Source: Panagrolaimus kolymaensis (taxonomy: Eukaryota > Nematoda > Chromadorea > Rhabditida > Panagrolaimidae). From it: a stretch of 64,000 nt of DNA. Below are positions 14,339-25,700 of this stretch, piece after piece; position 1 is the stretch's first letter, and the number at the start of each line of letters is the position of its first letter. The stretch is taken from assembly GCA_028622995.1 (NCBI GenBank), contig JAJQJQ010000040.1, positions 434,001-498,000 on the forward strand, in the 5' to 3' direction. Position numbers and translations under genes: made by a program. The notes below the pieces were generated by a model. That model searched no databases. It was given only the letters and a program-made list of their open reading frames with translations, and was not told the origin of the DNA.

Positions 14339-14719
14339 ATGTCAACTCGAATGTCTAAAACTTCTTCACCAGTTTCTTCAACAACAAATTTTTCTGAAAT
14401 TGGAACGCCTGAACCTATTCTTGAATGGTGGCCAGTAAGATATGCTCTCAAGTTTATTAGAAAATTTGTTAATTATGAAATTAGAAAATATGTTCATACC
14501 ATTCTTTATCCTGTTCGCGTTATCATTTTTCTCTCTGGATGGCCGCTCGTGTATTTTCTCCGTGTTATGAGATATGTTTTCTATGGTCTTTATCAAGCAT
14601 GTGAATATGGATATACTCATCTAAGCAAGAAACCTGTTGCAACTAATGCTTATGTCCCTTCTCCAACTTCATCTATTTCTCGACCGCCACCATCTGCTCC
14701 AACTTCTTCTTACACATAA
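14339..14719 (+). CDS. small protein with central hydrophobic region, unknown
   Basis: Single-exon ORF of 126 residues. Ser/Thr-rich N-terminus (about 25 residues), then WWPVRYALKFIRKFV with basic amphipathic character, then a hydrophobic segment TILYPVRVIIFLSGWPLVYF and a second weaker one, and a Pro/Ser tail (RPPPSAPTSSY). Codon use matches neighbouring genes and the frame has a clean start and stop. The central region could sit in or along a membrane. Family not recognised. Lies 430 bp downstream of the Ser/Thr-rich gene on the same strand. Confidence 0.6.
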   Translation: MSTRMSKTSSPVSSTTNFSEIGTPEPILEWWPVRYALKFIRKFVNYEIRKYVHTILYPVRVIIFLSGWPLVYFLRVMRYVFYGLYQACEYGYTHLSKKPVATNAYVPSPTSSISRPPPSAPTSSYT

Positions 14720-14816
14720 TCACTTGGTTTGTAAAATTTTATTTTTCTGTACATTTGATGTTTTTGTTGTTTAAAAAATAAATAAAAATGTAAAAGCTTT
14801 TCGTTTTAAAATATGA

Positions 14817-16244
14817 TCACAATAAGAATAGTTTTGGTTGAAATTGTCCAGAGGCTAAGCATAGTGAAGTGAGAACCCGTTTATCTCTTATTTCTAACCA
14901 ATGATAACGTCGTGAGTCGTTTATGGGCGATTTTGAAAAGGTTTTTTTATGATAACATAGGATGCGAGTACGTAAACCATGTTGAAAGGATTCAATGGGA
15001 GATGGAAGGCATGTCATTGCAATTACGCATGATGGAGGATCTAAAGCTGTTGAACCATCTTCGAGGATATGCTAAAAAAAATTACATTTAGAATGTAAAA
15101 AAGGAACTCTCTGGAGATTTTTTACTTTATAACATTTTGAAACCATTACAGGATAAAAATATTCAAAACCAAATTCTACAGTAGGGAAAGCGTCATCACG
15201 AGTAAGGATTTCTGTTTCTTCTTGAATGCTTTGATGTACAAGAATTTCCGTTCTACCCCTAAACATAATATGTATTAACTATGCAACTTTTGTTTTAAAA
15301 CATGCAAAACTTACGATGTTGATCCAACCTTAGCAATAACAAATTCAACAAAAAGACCTTTTTCATTTTCATGTTTAGTCAAAATAGAGGGATAATCATT
15401 GATGGAAGGACCCAAAGAGTTTTTCCATTTAAAGTATTTAAGTCCTTCTTCAAGAATTTTTACAAAATCATAACTTCGTATTTCAATGCTTTTATTTTTT
15501 ACCGCTTCAATTGTATGCCATCCCGCACAGAGGGATTCTTTATCGGCGATATTTTTAAGCGTTCCACCCGTGATTGTGCAAGCAAATGCAAATCGATACC
15601 ATCCACTTCCTCTTACTTCCAACGAAATCAAATTATCTACAGAGCATTCAAATCCAGTTTCTTCTAAAACTTCCCGTTTTGTTGCATCTTCAATTGTTTC
15701 ACCGGCTTCACAATGTCCTGCAGGTAAATACCATTTACCATATGCCTTCTTTTTAGCTTCTTGAATTAATAATATTTCAATTTTATTTTCATCGTTTTCG
15801 CGTAAAATAATCGCGGCAATTATGTATGCTATATTATCCAAAATTCTCACCCATTTAGCTTCTGAAAAATCATTAATATGCTTGAAAAAGTGTGTTTCAA
15901 AGTTCACGTGGAAGAAAAAAATAAAAAAACGTAGAGAAAATCAACAAATTGTGACTGGTACAGTCTGTTGACTTTGTTATTCATGTCCACTAAATATTTT
16001 TTCAAAACCGATTTTTGTTTTGTAATTAAAGCTTATTAAAAAGCTGAAGAAATGGAAGGAAAGTAAGTCATTTTAAAAATTTTAGAAAAGGGAACCGTTT
16101 TTAAACTTGAGTTAACGTAGTTCTTTCAAATTAAATTAATTGCGTGAGTCAGTCTCAAAACTTACTTCCAAGCTGCATATCCGGAGCTCGTCGAATTTCT
16201 CCTTCAAAGCGAACTTGACTTTCCGTTGTCCCGTTATCAGCCAT
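14817..16244 (-). CDS. Nudix hydrolase, NUDT18 type
   Basis: Nucleotide pyrophosphatase; mammalian NUDT18 (MTH3) cleans 8-oxo-GDP. Four exons as I model it: 16244-16166, 15861-15315, 15258-15150, 15071-14817, giving 329 residues with phase kept. The Nudix box GHCEAGETIEDATKREVLEE followed by TGF fits Gx5Ex7REUxEExGU fully. LIQEAKKKAYGKWYLPAGH is the NUDT18 lead-in. The long exon has no ATG near its 5' end, but an acceptor GATTTTTCAG lies inside it, in phase with a small exon MADNGTTESQVRFEG that ends in a GTAAGT donor 300 nt upstream. That exon is itself preceded by TTTTCTAG, a likely trans-splice site. The donor of exon 3 could alternatively be GTTTCA, adding two residues. Confidence 0.85.
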
Positions 16245-18391
16245 CTAGAAAATGTTTATTTTTAGCAACAAGAAAAAAAGAAAAGAAATAAGGAAAATGT
16301 ATTTCCAAAAAAAATTCTTTCTAAAATATTTATGGGAAAAAAAGAAACAAAAAAAAGTGGATGGACGAAATTGGAGAAGAAGAAAGAAGAAAACTTTCGC
16401 TTCTTCTTCTTTTGATGCCAAAAACAACACCAAAAAAAGAATGGGGAGAAAAATAAACAGGAGTGGTGCCGCTGCCATCATAGGCATAAAATAAAACACA
16501 AAAAGTAATGCTATTTTTTACGGCAAAAAAAAAATGGTCCTACTTTCTTTCACGTTTGTCGATGTCGATGGCCAATTGTTTTTCAAAAGCGCGCAAGCTA
16601 AGAAAAAAGCATTATGAAAAGACGAATTTTAAAGAGAAAGCCCACTGCAACAAATTTTTTTTCTTTTCTGGAAGTAAAACTTTGTTATGAAGTTTGACTA
16701 TTTTTTGAGCTATAATCACGCCTTCAGAAAGTAAAAAAAAAACAGCAGGAGCTACTTTTTATGCTTGATGGAATTCTCCTGAGACATTCAATGACCGGGA
16801 GGAAAACGAGAAATGTTTTTTTAAAGAAAAAAAATATATAAACTTTGAGTCATAAAGGAGCTATTGATCGAGAGATGGAAAGAAAAAAGAGGATTGAGGC
16901 TTTACTCACACATCTTAACGATATATTTCTTTCTCTCTTATTGATTTGCGCGTTAAACAAGGAAAAAAATTAGACCGAATTTTTTCGTTTAAAAAACTGA
17001 AAAAAAGAAAGAGTTCAAACATGAAAACAAAAACAAATACTATTATTTTGCGCAAAGAAGTCCATCCCATTGAATAAAGGAAGTGTTCGTTTCATGTTTT
17101 CTTTTTTTATACTCGAGTTTTTCAAAAAATAAAGGGCACCAGTGCAGTTTTAAACAAAAAAAAAATGGAATAAATAGAAAAAACGCTTATTCAAGCTTAA
17201 ATGACTTACTTGGTTTCATTGATTTAAAATTTTGGTGGGCATCAAAAGCGTGGAAATTATTGATGAGTTAAGTACTAGCTAGCTATTTTAAGTTATTTTA
17301 TTTGACGCAAAAAGATAAGGATTTGGTCGTCACAAATGAAAAAAAAAGAACTCAAAACAGCTTCTGAAGTTTACAAAGCTTTTAATTTCCTAAACACTCA
17401 GATTACGGTAAACAGAAAAAATGATGACAATTTTATTTTGAAAATTGTGAAAAAAAAAGTTTAAAGCTTTGCAATAAAGTAAGGAATCAAAAACCTTAAA
17501 AGTTTCATAATTTATTTGCCACTATTTAAGGAAAAAAAAGTCATAGTCTTTTTTGAACCAATTTCAAAAAATAAAAATATTTGACTATATTGGCATGAAA
17601 TTGTTTTAGAAAATAAATGTCTAAAAAGAAGAGCTTCAGCTTTTCATTTTTCTAAAATAGAAAAAACTGAATGTCGTGGGAGAATAAATGAAATGAATGA
17701 GAAGCAAGCTTGCAAGAAGAAGACGAAAAAGAAGAATGGAGCATTTAAAGAGATAAGATTTTTTTGCCGAAACAAAAAGCAAGCATTTGAAATATTTTTA
17801 CGAAGAAAAGCAGCAGCATCGAAAATATCCGACAAAAAGTAAGTTTGTTTTGAAAAGCAACTAAAAAAGATTTTCTTGGTTCATCAAATTGTTTAAAGGC
17901 ATTTAAACACTCAAAGAAAAAAAATTTGTTTTAAAAATAAAAGGTGCAATAATGGTGAGTGAAAATCCAAGGCTTTGTTGTTTCAAAATTTGATTGAAGG
18001 AGGTTGTCACCTCGTCAACAGTTAATTGCTTCTTCTTTTTTTTTCTCTTGCACAACGTTTAAAACTAAAAAAAAACCCATTTGATTGAAATCGATTTTGA
18101 AAAAGCCAAAAATATATACACATTTATCGATAATAAGGGATAACACAGATTTAGTTTTTTTTTAAATTTATTTGTTAGTACAAATAATAATAATAAAATT
18201 ACATACATAAACAAATGAATATTCAATAGTAAAAGAAAAGGAAAAACACGAAATAAATGGATATTGTGTACTCGTAATTTGATTGGACCTTTAAAATAAT
18301 AATAATAAAAAAGGTGAGCGAATAAAAATAATGGAAAACAACGGAATAAAAATTTTTTTAAAATAATGAGAGTTTTTTTCGTTAGACGATA
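16245..18391. other. long AT-rich intergenic region
   Basis: 2.1 kb upstream of the Nudix gene up to the transposon's left TTAA. Dominated by A- and T-runs and purine-rich AAAGAAGAAAA tracts. ORFs such as 16245-16499 (-) and 16252-16494 (+) are low-complexity Phe/Lys strings from these tracts. No splice-supported exon, RNA gene or repeat family recognised. Confidence 0.5.
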
Positions 18392-18395
18392 TTAA
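18392..18395. repeat. TTAA target-site duplication, left
   Basis: TTAA stands directly outside the left terminal repeat and is matched by TTAA at 22428-22431. One copy would be left in an empty site. Confidence 0.85.
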
Positions 18396-18806
18396 AGGGA
18401 GTCTCTCAGTGAGTCAGGAAAAATTTTGGCTTACGACGGGTGTTCCTAGCCCGAAAGTTTCCTCTCTCTTTGCTGATGAGTTTTGCACTCTTTTTTTGAA
18501 AATTCTTTATTGCGTCAAAAATAGGTTATATTTAATGTTGCTTTATAAACGCTAATTGATTAATACATGTTTATGGATGAACTAAAAGGTTTATGATTAT
18601 AATAGATCCATGCCTTCTAAGATCGGATATCAAGTTTTTTGATACCCTTTTTTCAAATTGATGAGGTAAAAATCGGTAAATAGTTTTTGAGGTTTTTAGA
18701 TTTATTGGTTCCAAACTTCTTTGTTATTGATGATGCGGGGGTAAGTTATTGGTATTTCTCTTTTCTTTTTATCTTCTAACACGTTTCGTTTTTAGGCTTC
18801 TCTCAA
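18396..18806 (+). repeat. left terminal inverted repeat of the Kolobok element, 411 bp
   Basis: Reverse complement of 22017-22427. Both copies are 411 bp long and agree in every segment compared by eye; they diverge right after CTTCTCTCAA. The repeat contains a splice donor GGGGTAAGT (18737-18745) and an acceptor TTTTTAG (18789-18795) pointing inward. Confidence 0.92.
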
Positions 18807-18884
18807 GTGAATGTTGTAAAGATTTAAGAATATTTTATTGTAACAAATCATATAATTATGAAGAAATAGTAATCAAACAAAATA

Positions 18885-21106
18885 TTAAAAGCTTTCTTCT
18901 CCATCACTTATATCGTCAAACATATCTGCAACTAAATCTCCAATACTTTCACGTTCATTATCATTATCATCTTCAGTATCAGATTCTTCAAGTTCTTCTT
19001 GGTCTTTCTGTATGTTATTTCCGAACAAGAGTAGCGTTTCACGAAGGATTTCTTTTTTCCAATTGTAATTAGTTGGAGTTTTAATATTTTTGTAAACCAT
19101 TTCTCCTCCTCGATGTTTAGCTTTCCGCTCTATTACCCTCTCCACCTTTCGTCTTCCATTTAGTTCATCCCATACATTATTATTATGATGCAAATATCCT
19201 AACTTTGTTCTGTTTCTGAAGCCTTTCTTATTATAAAAAGTATTCTTTGATCGATACTTATTGCTGACCAACCCTTGAAATCCTTCTAAAGCAGATGTAG
19301 CAAGTTCAGGAGATAAATGTTTGACATCGTTGAGAAAGTTATCTGTTGTAAACGTTTTTTGTAAAATACCGTAACTTACAGAATTCGGGTCTAATACAGC
19401 TTTTTCTTCTTCTATTTCTAATGGATGACCGCAAGTTACATGTTTATCAAAGACGAGTTGATGAACAGTATTACCAGGAAGATCATAGGGGTCATTCTTT
19501 AGAACATCATCATCTTCTGTACCCAAAACTTCTGCTTGTTTATCATGAAGAACTGTGGACATAGCATCTGCTTCCCACTCATGAACACCCATAGTATGTA
19601 ATAAAGCTGATACAACATATTGCTGACATAATTCTCCGTCTCCTTTTGCTGATGTTACACTGTACCATAAATGAGTAAGTAAAGCTTGACACCATTGTTT
19701 AAGATTTTTTCCGCGTACTTTTTTACATTCCTGAATTTATCTTTGTGAAACGAGGTTTATATTTAAAAGCGGTACTAACCAATCTAAGGATACTTGCAAC
19801 ACCTTTAATGACATGCCAAGCATCATACATGTGAATTATTGATGGATGTTTTGCTCGCATGAAAGTTATTATTGATTTACTTCTGTCAGTCGTCAATGAA
19901 GTAATCATGAGGCCTTTTTCTTGAATTTCTGCCAAGGCCCTTTGAAGACCAAGAGGTTCAAGATGAGTGCTTGCGCATTTTTCTTCACGTTTATCAAGGC
20001 AAACATTTGTAAGAACAAATTTTGAAACAGCATCCATCAATGAATAACAACATAAATATGCAGAAAATCCTCGAGTATCAAATTGCGCATCACCAGTAAC
20101 ATGAATTTCTTCATCCTGTAAAAACTCATATATTACTGGTTCAACTTTTATTTTCAAACCAATTGTATTTTTTCTTCAAGGTATTCGAATATTCTTCCTT
20201 GCATTATTTTATAAGCTTTCTGAACGACGGACCAAAACGTGGGCATAACACGATACCATGTCGAAGAAGAAAACATGGCTAAATCAAGGATAAAAGCAAA
20301 TTGCAAGAATGAAGCAAGTGGAATAGGTGTTACAGCAGCAGCAGAAATAATTTCAACATTTCCTTCAAATGCTTTTCTCCCAGGAATTCGCTTTTGGCTG
20401 GTCCAAAAGGAATGTTTACCGCAATTTTGACACCATAATTTTGACATGCATGCTGTCCCAACAAAGGATAAACTTGCTTCTGCATTATTAGGTTGATGCC
20501 CACAATGATGACATCGGTTGAGAAGTTCTTCAAGACAATTAGTTTGAACAAGAAGATATTTTGGTCGCCGTTTGGTTTGAGAATTTTCAAGCTCGTCTTC
20601 TGTTTCTAAAGTTACCGTATCAAAGTCAATATCAGGTGTTTCAAAGGGTGAAGAAGGTGATTCTATAGCCGACGATGAGCAAGGTGGTTCTAATGGAAGA
20701 GTTTCAAGATAAAATTGTGAATTTGAAAGAGGCGTTTGAGATAAGTTTGACATAGCATCTACAAACATTTATTATTTTTGCTTTATATTTTTATCTTACT
20801 GTTTGATCGTTTCGGTTGTCGAAATCTGTTTACAACAAAGTCTCCAGACCGTAAAAGCTCCTTTTCGTCATCGGTCAATTTTCTCGGGAGTGCATTATCC
20901 AATAACGTCCGCTTCCCTTTCTTCATAATAAACATACACTCATCGAAATGATCATAACATATGTAACGCCGAGTTTCAATCTTAGCAAATAAGTTTTCCT
21001 CGATACCCAAAGAAGTGCAGTAATCTCGCCTGTTGAAGCTACGACCATCAGGAAAATATTTTCCTTCCCCCTGCTTGACGTCTTTTCCACATATTGGGCA
21101 TAACAT
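18885..21106 (-). CDS. Kolobok transposase (THAP zinc finger plus DDE nuclease), intact
   Basis: Four exons: 21106-20800, 20758-20160, 20115-19780, 19730-18885, with 41-, 44- and 49-nt introns; 695 residues. THAP finger at residues 3-74: C3-x2-C6-x43-C50-x2-H53, then ALP at 72-74 as in the AVPTF box. A second cysteine cluster (CHHCGH and later WCQNCG) lies between THAP and nuclease. Catalytic candidates: D311 in VTGDAQFDTRGFSA, D379 in TTDRSKSI, E563 in ATSALEGFQGL, with YDAWHVIKG after the second Asp, all characteristic of Kolobok. The C-terminus is a very acidic tail (EESDTEDDNDNE). Introns begin GTTTGA or GTTAGT, matching other host genes. Probably 5' trans-spliced at GCTTTAG seven bases before the ATG. 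Confidence 0.93.
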
Positions 21107-21205
21107 TTTTGATCTAAAGCATTATTATACAATATGTGATATTGCAAGAAATTTTAGATAAGTTTCGTTGATTTATAACAATTACAATTTTAAAAAAACA
21201 AAAAT

Positions 21206-21801
21206 TTATTCATCAAAGTCAAAAACATCAGTAAAACCAATATAATTGCCGTCAATGCTAGGATATTGTTGGCGTACAAGGTGGACCAAACAAGATGGTA
21301 ATTCAACCCGCTTTGATAGACCAAGTCCACCATGAATGAATAAGGTGAGTTTGGTGTAAGCTGCATACCGTAGATATCTAAATAAATGGGAAAACTTTAT
21401 AATGTTATTTATTTCAAGTCAAACCTTTTTGGATCATTTGGACGGATCCGATGGCTAACGTGAGCACCAAATCGCTCTTTCAAATATACGGTGTTTTCAT
21501 GATGAAGCTTCAAATGAAATGTATTTAGGACAATTTCACGGATAGAAGGAACATCGCAGAGGCATTTATAGTTTTCAATGACTTTTCCAATGTTTGAAGC
21601 AAATTGAGTTGAAGATCCAAAAGCTTCTAAGCAACAAAAAGTTTCCCTAAGCTTTGGCTGCATTACGCATTTTCCACAAATACAAAAGTCAAAAGTGTTA
21701 TTACGATTTGTAATAGTAGTTCCAAGTAAAATACAAGTAGAATTATCTGAGATTGGAGTATCACTTTTTTGAGGAAAACGACAAAATGCTCGAGGATCCA
21801 T
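21206..21801 (-). CDS. second transposon gene: P2X7 C-terminal (ballast)-domain-like zinc-binding protein
   Basis: Two exons (21801-21425, 21377-21206) encode 182 residues; an in-frame ATG at 21831 would add ten. The Cys pattern CICGKC...ETFCCLEA, then CLCDVPSIRE, and at the end KRYLRYAAYTKLTLFIHGGLG plus LPSCLVHLVRQQYPSIDGNYIGF follow the intracellular C-terminal domain of P2X7 receptors, where these residues hold zinc. No P2X channel part is present. Such domains occur alone in many invertebrate genomes; its function in transposition is unknown, and recruitment as a DNA- or nucleotide-binding accessory is inference. It lies 5' of the transposase on the same strand, with a likely 5' UTR intron in the right TIR. 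Confidence 0.85.
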
Positions 21802-22016
21802 ATCGATATACCTTACAAAAAACAATAACATGAACTAAGAAAAAAATCAAAACATTTATAAAGAGAGATAAGCAAAAGTATCAAAACTTTTATAAGGTCA
21901 AAACAAAAATACAAAAGCAAAAACAAGCTTTCGTTAGTCCTTTACCGCAAGAATTCCGATATTTTTAGATTACATTATACTCATCTTTCAATTACCAAAT
22001 GTTGATTTGAGAGAAG

Positions 22017-22427
22017 CCTAAAAACGAAACGTGTTAGAAGATAAAAAGAAAAGAGAAATACCAATAACTTACCCCCGCATCATCAATAACAAAGAAGTTT
22101 GGAACCAATAAATCTAAAAACCTCAAAAACTATTTACCGATTTTTACCTCATCAATTTGAAAAAAGGGTATCAAAAAACTTGATATCCGATCTTAGAAGG
22201 CATGGATCTATTATAATCATAAACCTTTTAGTTCATCCATAAACATGTATTAATCAATTAGCGTTTATAAAGCAACATTAAATATAACCTATTTTTGACG
22301 CAATAAAGAATTTTCAAAAAAAGAGTGCAAAACTCATCAGCAAAGAGAGAGGAAACTTTCGGGCTAGGAACACCCGTCGTAAGCCAAAATTTTTCCTGAC
22401 TCACTGAGAGACTCCCTTTAAGTTTTG
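22017..22427 (-). repeat. right terminal inverted repeat of the Kolobok element, 411 bp
   Basis: Inverted copy of 18396-18806 ending CTGAGAGACTCCCT next to TTAA. On the minus strand it contains an inward-directed 55-nt intron-like unit (22082 down to 22028) upstream of the P2X7-C-like gene. Confidence 0.92.
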
Positions 22428-22431
22428 TAAG
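22428..22431. repeat. TTAA target-site duplication, right
   Basis: Second copy of the TTAA duplication, directly outside the right TIR. Confidence 0.85.
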
Positions 22432-22787
22432 GTTTGAAACTCCTCATTAAAAATAAATTATATCGATTTTCTTTTTAGAGAAAAAATTGTCTTAATTATC
22501 AACTTTTTTTTATCGATTGCTTATGGAAAACCATATTGATCATTACGAAAAAAACTCCCATTATTTTTTACTGACCGGACATACAACCATAAATGAATGT
22601 TTTTTTTTGAATCCACTTAAATATGTGGTTTTAAAAGAATTTTTTGACACGATTTCAAATACATAATAAAAATAACCCGTAAGTAGAATAAATATGATGG
22701 GAAGGAAATGCAAAGAAACAAAAAAAATAATGAGAATAAAATTAATAAATGGCAAAAAAAGAAAAAGAAAAATGGAATATAATTAAT
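22432..22787. other. 3' flank of the homeobox gene
   Basis: 356 bp between the transposon and the homeobox stop codon; AT-rich, probably 3' UTR and downstream sequence. The minus ORF 22561-22755 is Phe/Ile-rich and not supported. Confidence 0.4.
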
Positions 22788-25700
22788 TTACCATTCATTT
22801 GCTAAATCAGCTAGAACATTCACCGCTAAACATTCATCAGGTGAAAGAGTGCTCATGAGTTCTTCAGTTGATTTTGAAGATGAATGGGAATATGCTGATT
22901 CGGAAGCTGGAGGTGGTGAAGATTCAATAGGGCTATTAAGGGCTCGAGCAAGATATGCTCTTTGTTGAGCAAATTGTTGCTCTCTTTGTTGTTGTTGCTG
23001 TTGATGGAGAATTTGAACGAGAACAGATAAAATAGCTGGATGAGTCCATGATACACCTTTATTTAATAATTCCATTGCTTGCAATAATCGAGGATTTACA
23101 TCAGCCATAACTGAATGGGGTAATGGTGGTGGCGGTTGATTTACAACTTCATTTACAATGGAAGAAAGCAAAGAATTATTCACCATATCAGAATTGGATC
23201 TTGCAATCATTTCTGACATTGCGGGAGACATTTGTTCCTCTAAAAAATAATTTTAAAAAAAATGAAAACGTGGAAGTTTTTGTTCAAGGAAAAAAGTTTG
23301 TGCGAGAAAAAGAAATGGATTTTTTTCGTTTGTAAAAAATAAAGAATTCGCAATGTTTGCTCAAACTTAAGAAGAAGCGTCCTTCGATAACCACGACGAC
23401 GACAAACGCGCATTTCATTCATATAGGTTGATGGCTGGCCTTCAACCCCGCCAAAAAAAACGACCCTGGAAAATTTAAGAGAATAAAAAAATGTTGGGAA
23501 AAAGATGATGTCGAAATCATCATCATGTCTGTCGTCTCCCAGCTGTTTTACGACAACGCATTATAACCCAGTGATAAAGTAGAAAAAAAGAAAAGAAACA
23601 AAGGCAAAAAAGAAGAATTAGAAACAATTATTTCAAGATCGGTAATGCATGCTTACGTCATCAAAAAAAAAAGAAAATAAAAGAAAAAGCGACAAAGAAG
23701 ACGGTGACAGATGGCACCGAATGTTATATAATAATAATAAAAACTTGTTGATTCACGTGACACAAATGATGCAAGCGAGACAAAAATGACAATCGCGACA
23801 GGTGAGTGCGCCTTTTTTTTTTAATCGATGAAAGCAATTGTTTTTTTATTTTAATAAAAAACGGTGAAAAAGATTATGAAACAATTAAAGGATTTGAATT
23901 TCTCATTTTAAGTCATCGTTTCAAAAGGTATATTTTTTAAAAGTAAGAAAACTATGGGAAAATGTAAAATTTTTATTAAAAAGTCAATAATGAAGAAGCT
24001 TTAAATTAAACAGCTAAAAATAGACAACGTTTTAAGTTGAAAAGCAAAAAAACGTAATAAAATTCATTTAAAAAAAAGTAATTTAGAAAATAAAAATAGT
24101 AAAATGCCATTGAGCATAACCGAAAAACATGCGATTACATGAAAAGTAAAATAATGTAAAAATAATATTTTTAAATTCTATTTAAAACCAAAAAACAATC
24201 TACTACTACACCTATGTATGAGAAAAAAAATGTCAAAATGACTCATTTTTTCTTACATTCTAAAAAGCTTCTTATCATCAAAAAAATAAAAATCTTTCAA
24301 AAAATCATCAATTAATCGTTAGCTCACCAAGAAAGAAAAATTTTTAAAAATAAATTTAATACCTAAGGGCAATAAAAAAAATAGTTAAAAAAATATACTT
24401 TTTTTATTCGGCTAGAGCGCAGAGTCAGCCGTTGAACACAAGATTACTTTTTTCATCGTCTGTGTGTACTTGAATTTTTTTTCTCTTTGCCTTCTTTTTA
24501 AGCTTGCGAAATCATATTAAAAAAACTAGTCCGCGTTGTTGGGTAGCGGCGTCTCTCCCTCGTCTGCTTGTGGAATGCTTCCCAAGGTCTTTTTTTTTCT
24601 TTCTTTGGTGAATAGAATTTATGATGGACGACGGGCAATGTGCCAGACATAAAATAAATATTTAAAAAAAATCAAATTGCCTATTGTCTGAGTCTTTGTT
24701 AAAAAAAGATTTTTATAATAAAAAATAAGAATCAAAAAAATCAACTAAGAATATGGAAAATCAAAGAAGGAAGTCACTTGACCGGCCATAAAATAAGGAA
24801 AAGAAAACAAGATTCAAAAAATAATTTCTATGAAAAAAAACATTATAGCAAAAAAAGCTGTTCATTTTTTACGATAAAAACGCAATTTTTTTCTTCTTTT
24901 CATCGATTACAAGGAGAACCAAAAACAAATGAACGCAAAATGTGAAACAGCTTTTTAGCGGACGCGCCAAAAAACTGAATTAATTTATAGATTCGCAGCA
25001 GATGAGAAGGAAAACAAAGCAACAGAGAGAAACCTTTGCGCATTAAAAAAAAAGAAAGCTTACCAAATAAAAAAATTTCATATTTTTTTATTTGGTAATC
25101 GATATCGTCGAAATGAATGAGGTCGTTTCTAAGAGACGCATAAAAAAGGAAGAAAGAAAAATTTTTATAGCTTGAAATGCCATGCATTTTTTTAAAACCC
25201 AATTTAAAAATGGTAAAGGTTTCGAGTGTGTATGCGGAAGGTAGAATTCAGAAGATGTGGTAAAACTATTTTTGATCTCACTTATCTCGAAATAAAAAAT
25301 CAAAAAACATACCTTTAAAATCTTCTTCTTCTCGACTAATTTTATTTAGAATTTCATCCATCGTTAATTCCATATTTATTTCACGTGAAATTTCCTTATT
25401 TTTTCGTTTTCTCGATCGCTGCTTCTTTGCCGATGTTATTTTTTCAAAACATTTTTTATTTTCTTGATCAACATGAATGAGATCAGCGACTGCACTACAA
25501 ATTGCCGAAACGTTTTCATTTTCAGGGATGGACGAAGCCGGTGAAGATGATCGTTCACTCCATGTTACACTCAAGTCAAAAACTTCCTCCTTTAATTCTG
25601 AGGGTCCTTTGTTTATTAATTTTATTTTAGGTAAATCTTTTTCATCTTTTATTATCATCACTTTACGATTTTTGTGCGTTCGCCGACGTTGATTTGCAAA

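Larger units (their letters stand above)
18396..22427 (-). mobile_element. autonomous Kolobok-superfamily DNA transposon
   Basis: 4,032-bp element bounded by TTAA on both sides, with 411-bp terminal inverted repeats starting AGGGAGTCTCTCAG. It carries two minus-strand genes: a P2X7-C-like protein (right) and an intact THAP/DDE transposase. TTAA target sites plus AGGG termini plus a THAP-type transposase are the defining traits of Kolobok; piggyBac also uses TTAA but has different ends (CCC) and a different transposase. By eye I found no mismatch between the two TIRs, and both genes are free of stops and frameshifts, so the copy looks recent and possibly active. It sits between the Nudix gene and the 3' end of the homeobox gene and breaks no recognised gene. 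Confidence 0.92.

Noticed and set aside
16245..16499. Opposed low-complexity ORFs (Phe-rich and Lys-rich)
   Set aside because: Arise from homopurine and homopyrimidine tracts; no splice or family support.
17983..18040. AGGTTGTCACCT-like inverted repeat
   Set aside because: Very short imperfect match in a tract-rich region; no better than chance.
20154..20160. Stop codon ending the second transposase exon's ORF as a disabling mutation
   Set aside because: The apparent stop lies inside a 44-nt intron (GTTTGA...TTTACAG); splicing restores the conserved GDAQFD region.
18392..22431. TTAA-flanked element as piggyBac
   Set aside because: PiggyBac also uses TTAA but ends in CCC-type termini and has a different transposase; the THAP finger and the GD..D / TDR / LEGF motifs fit Kolobok.
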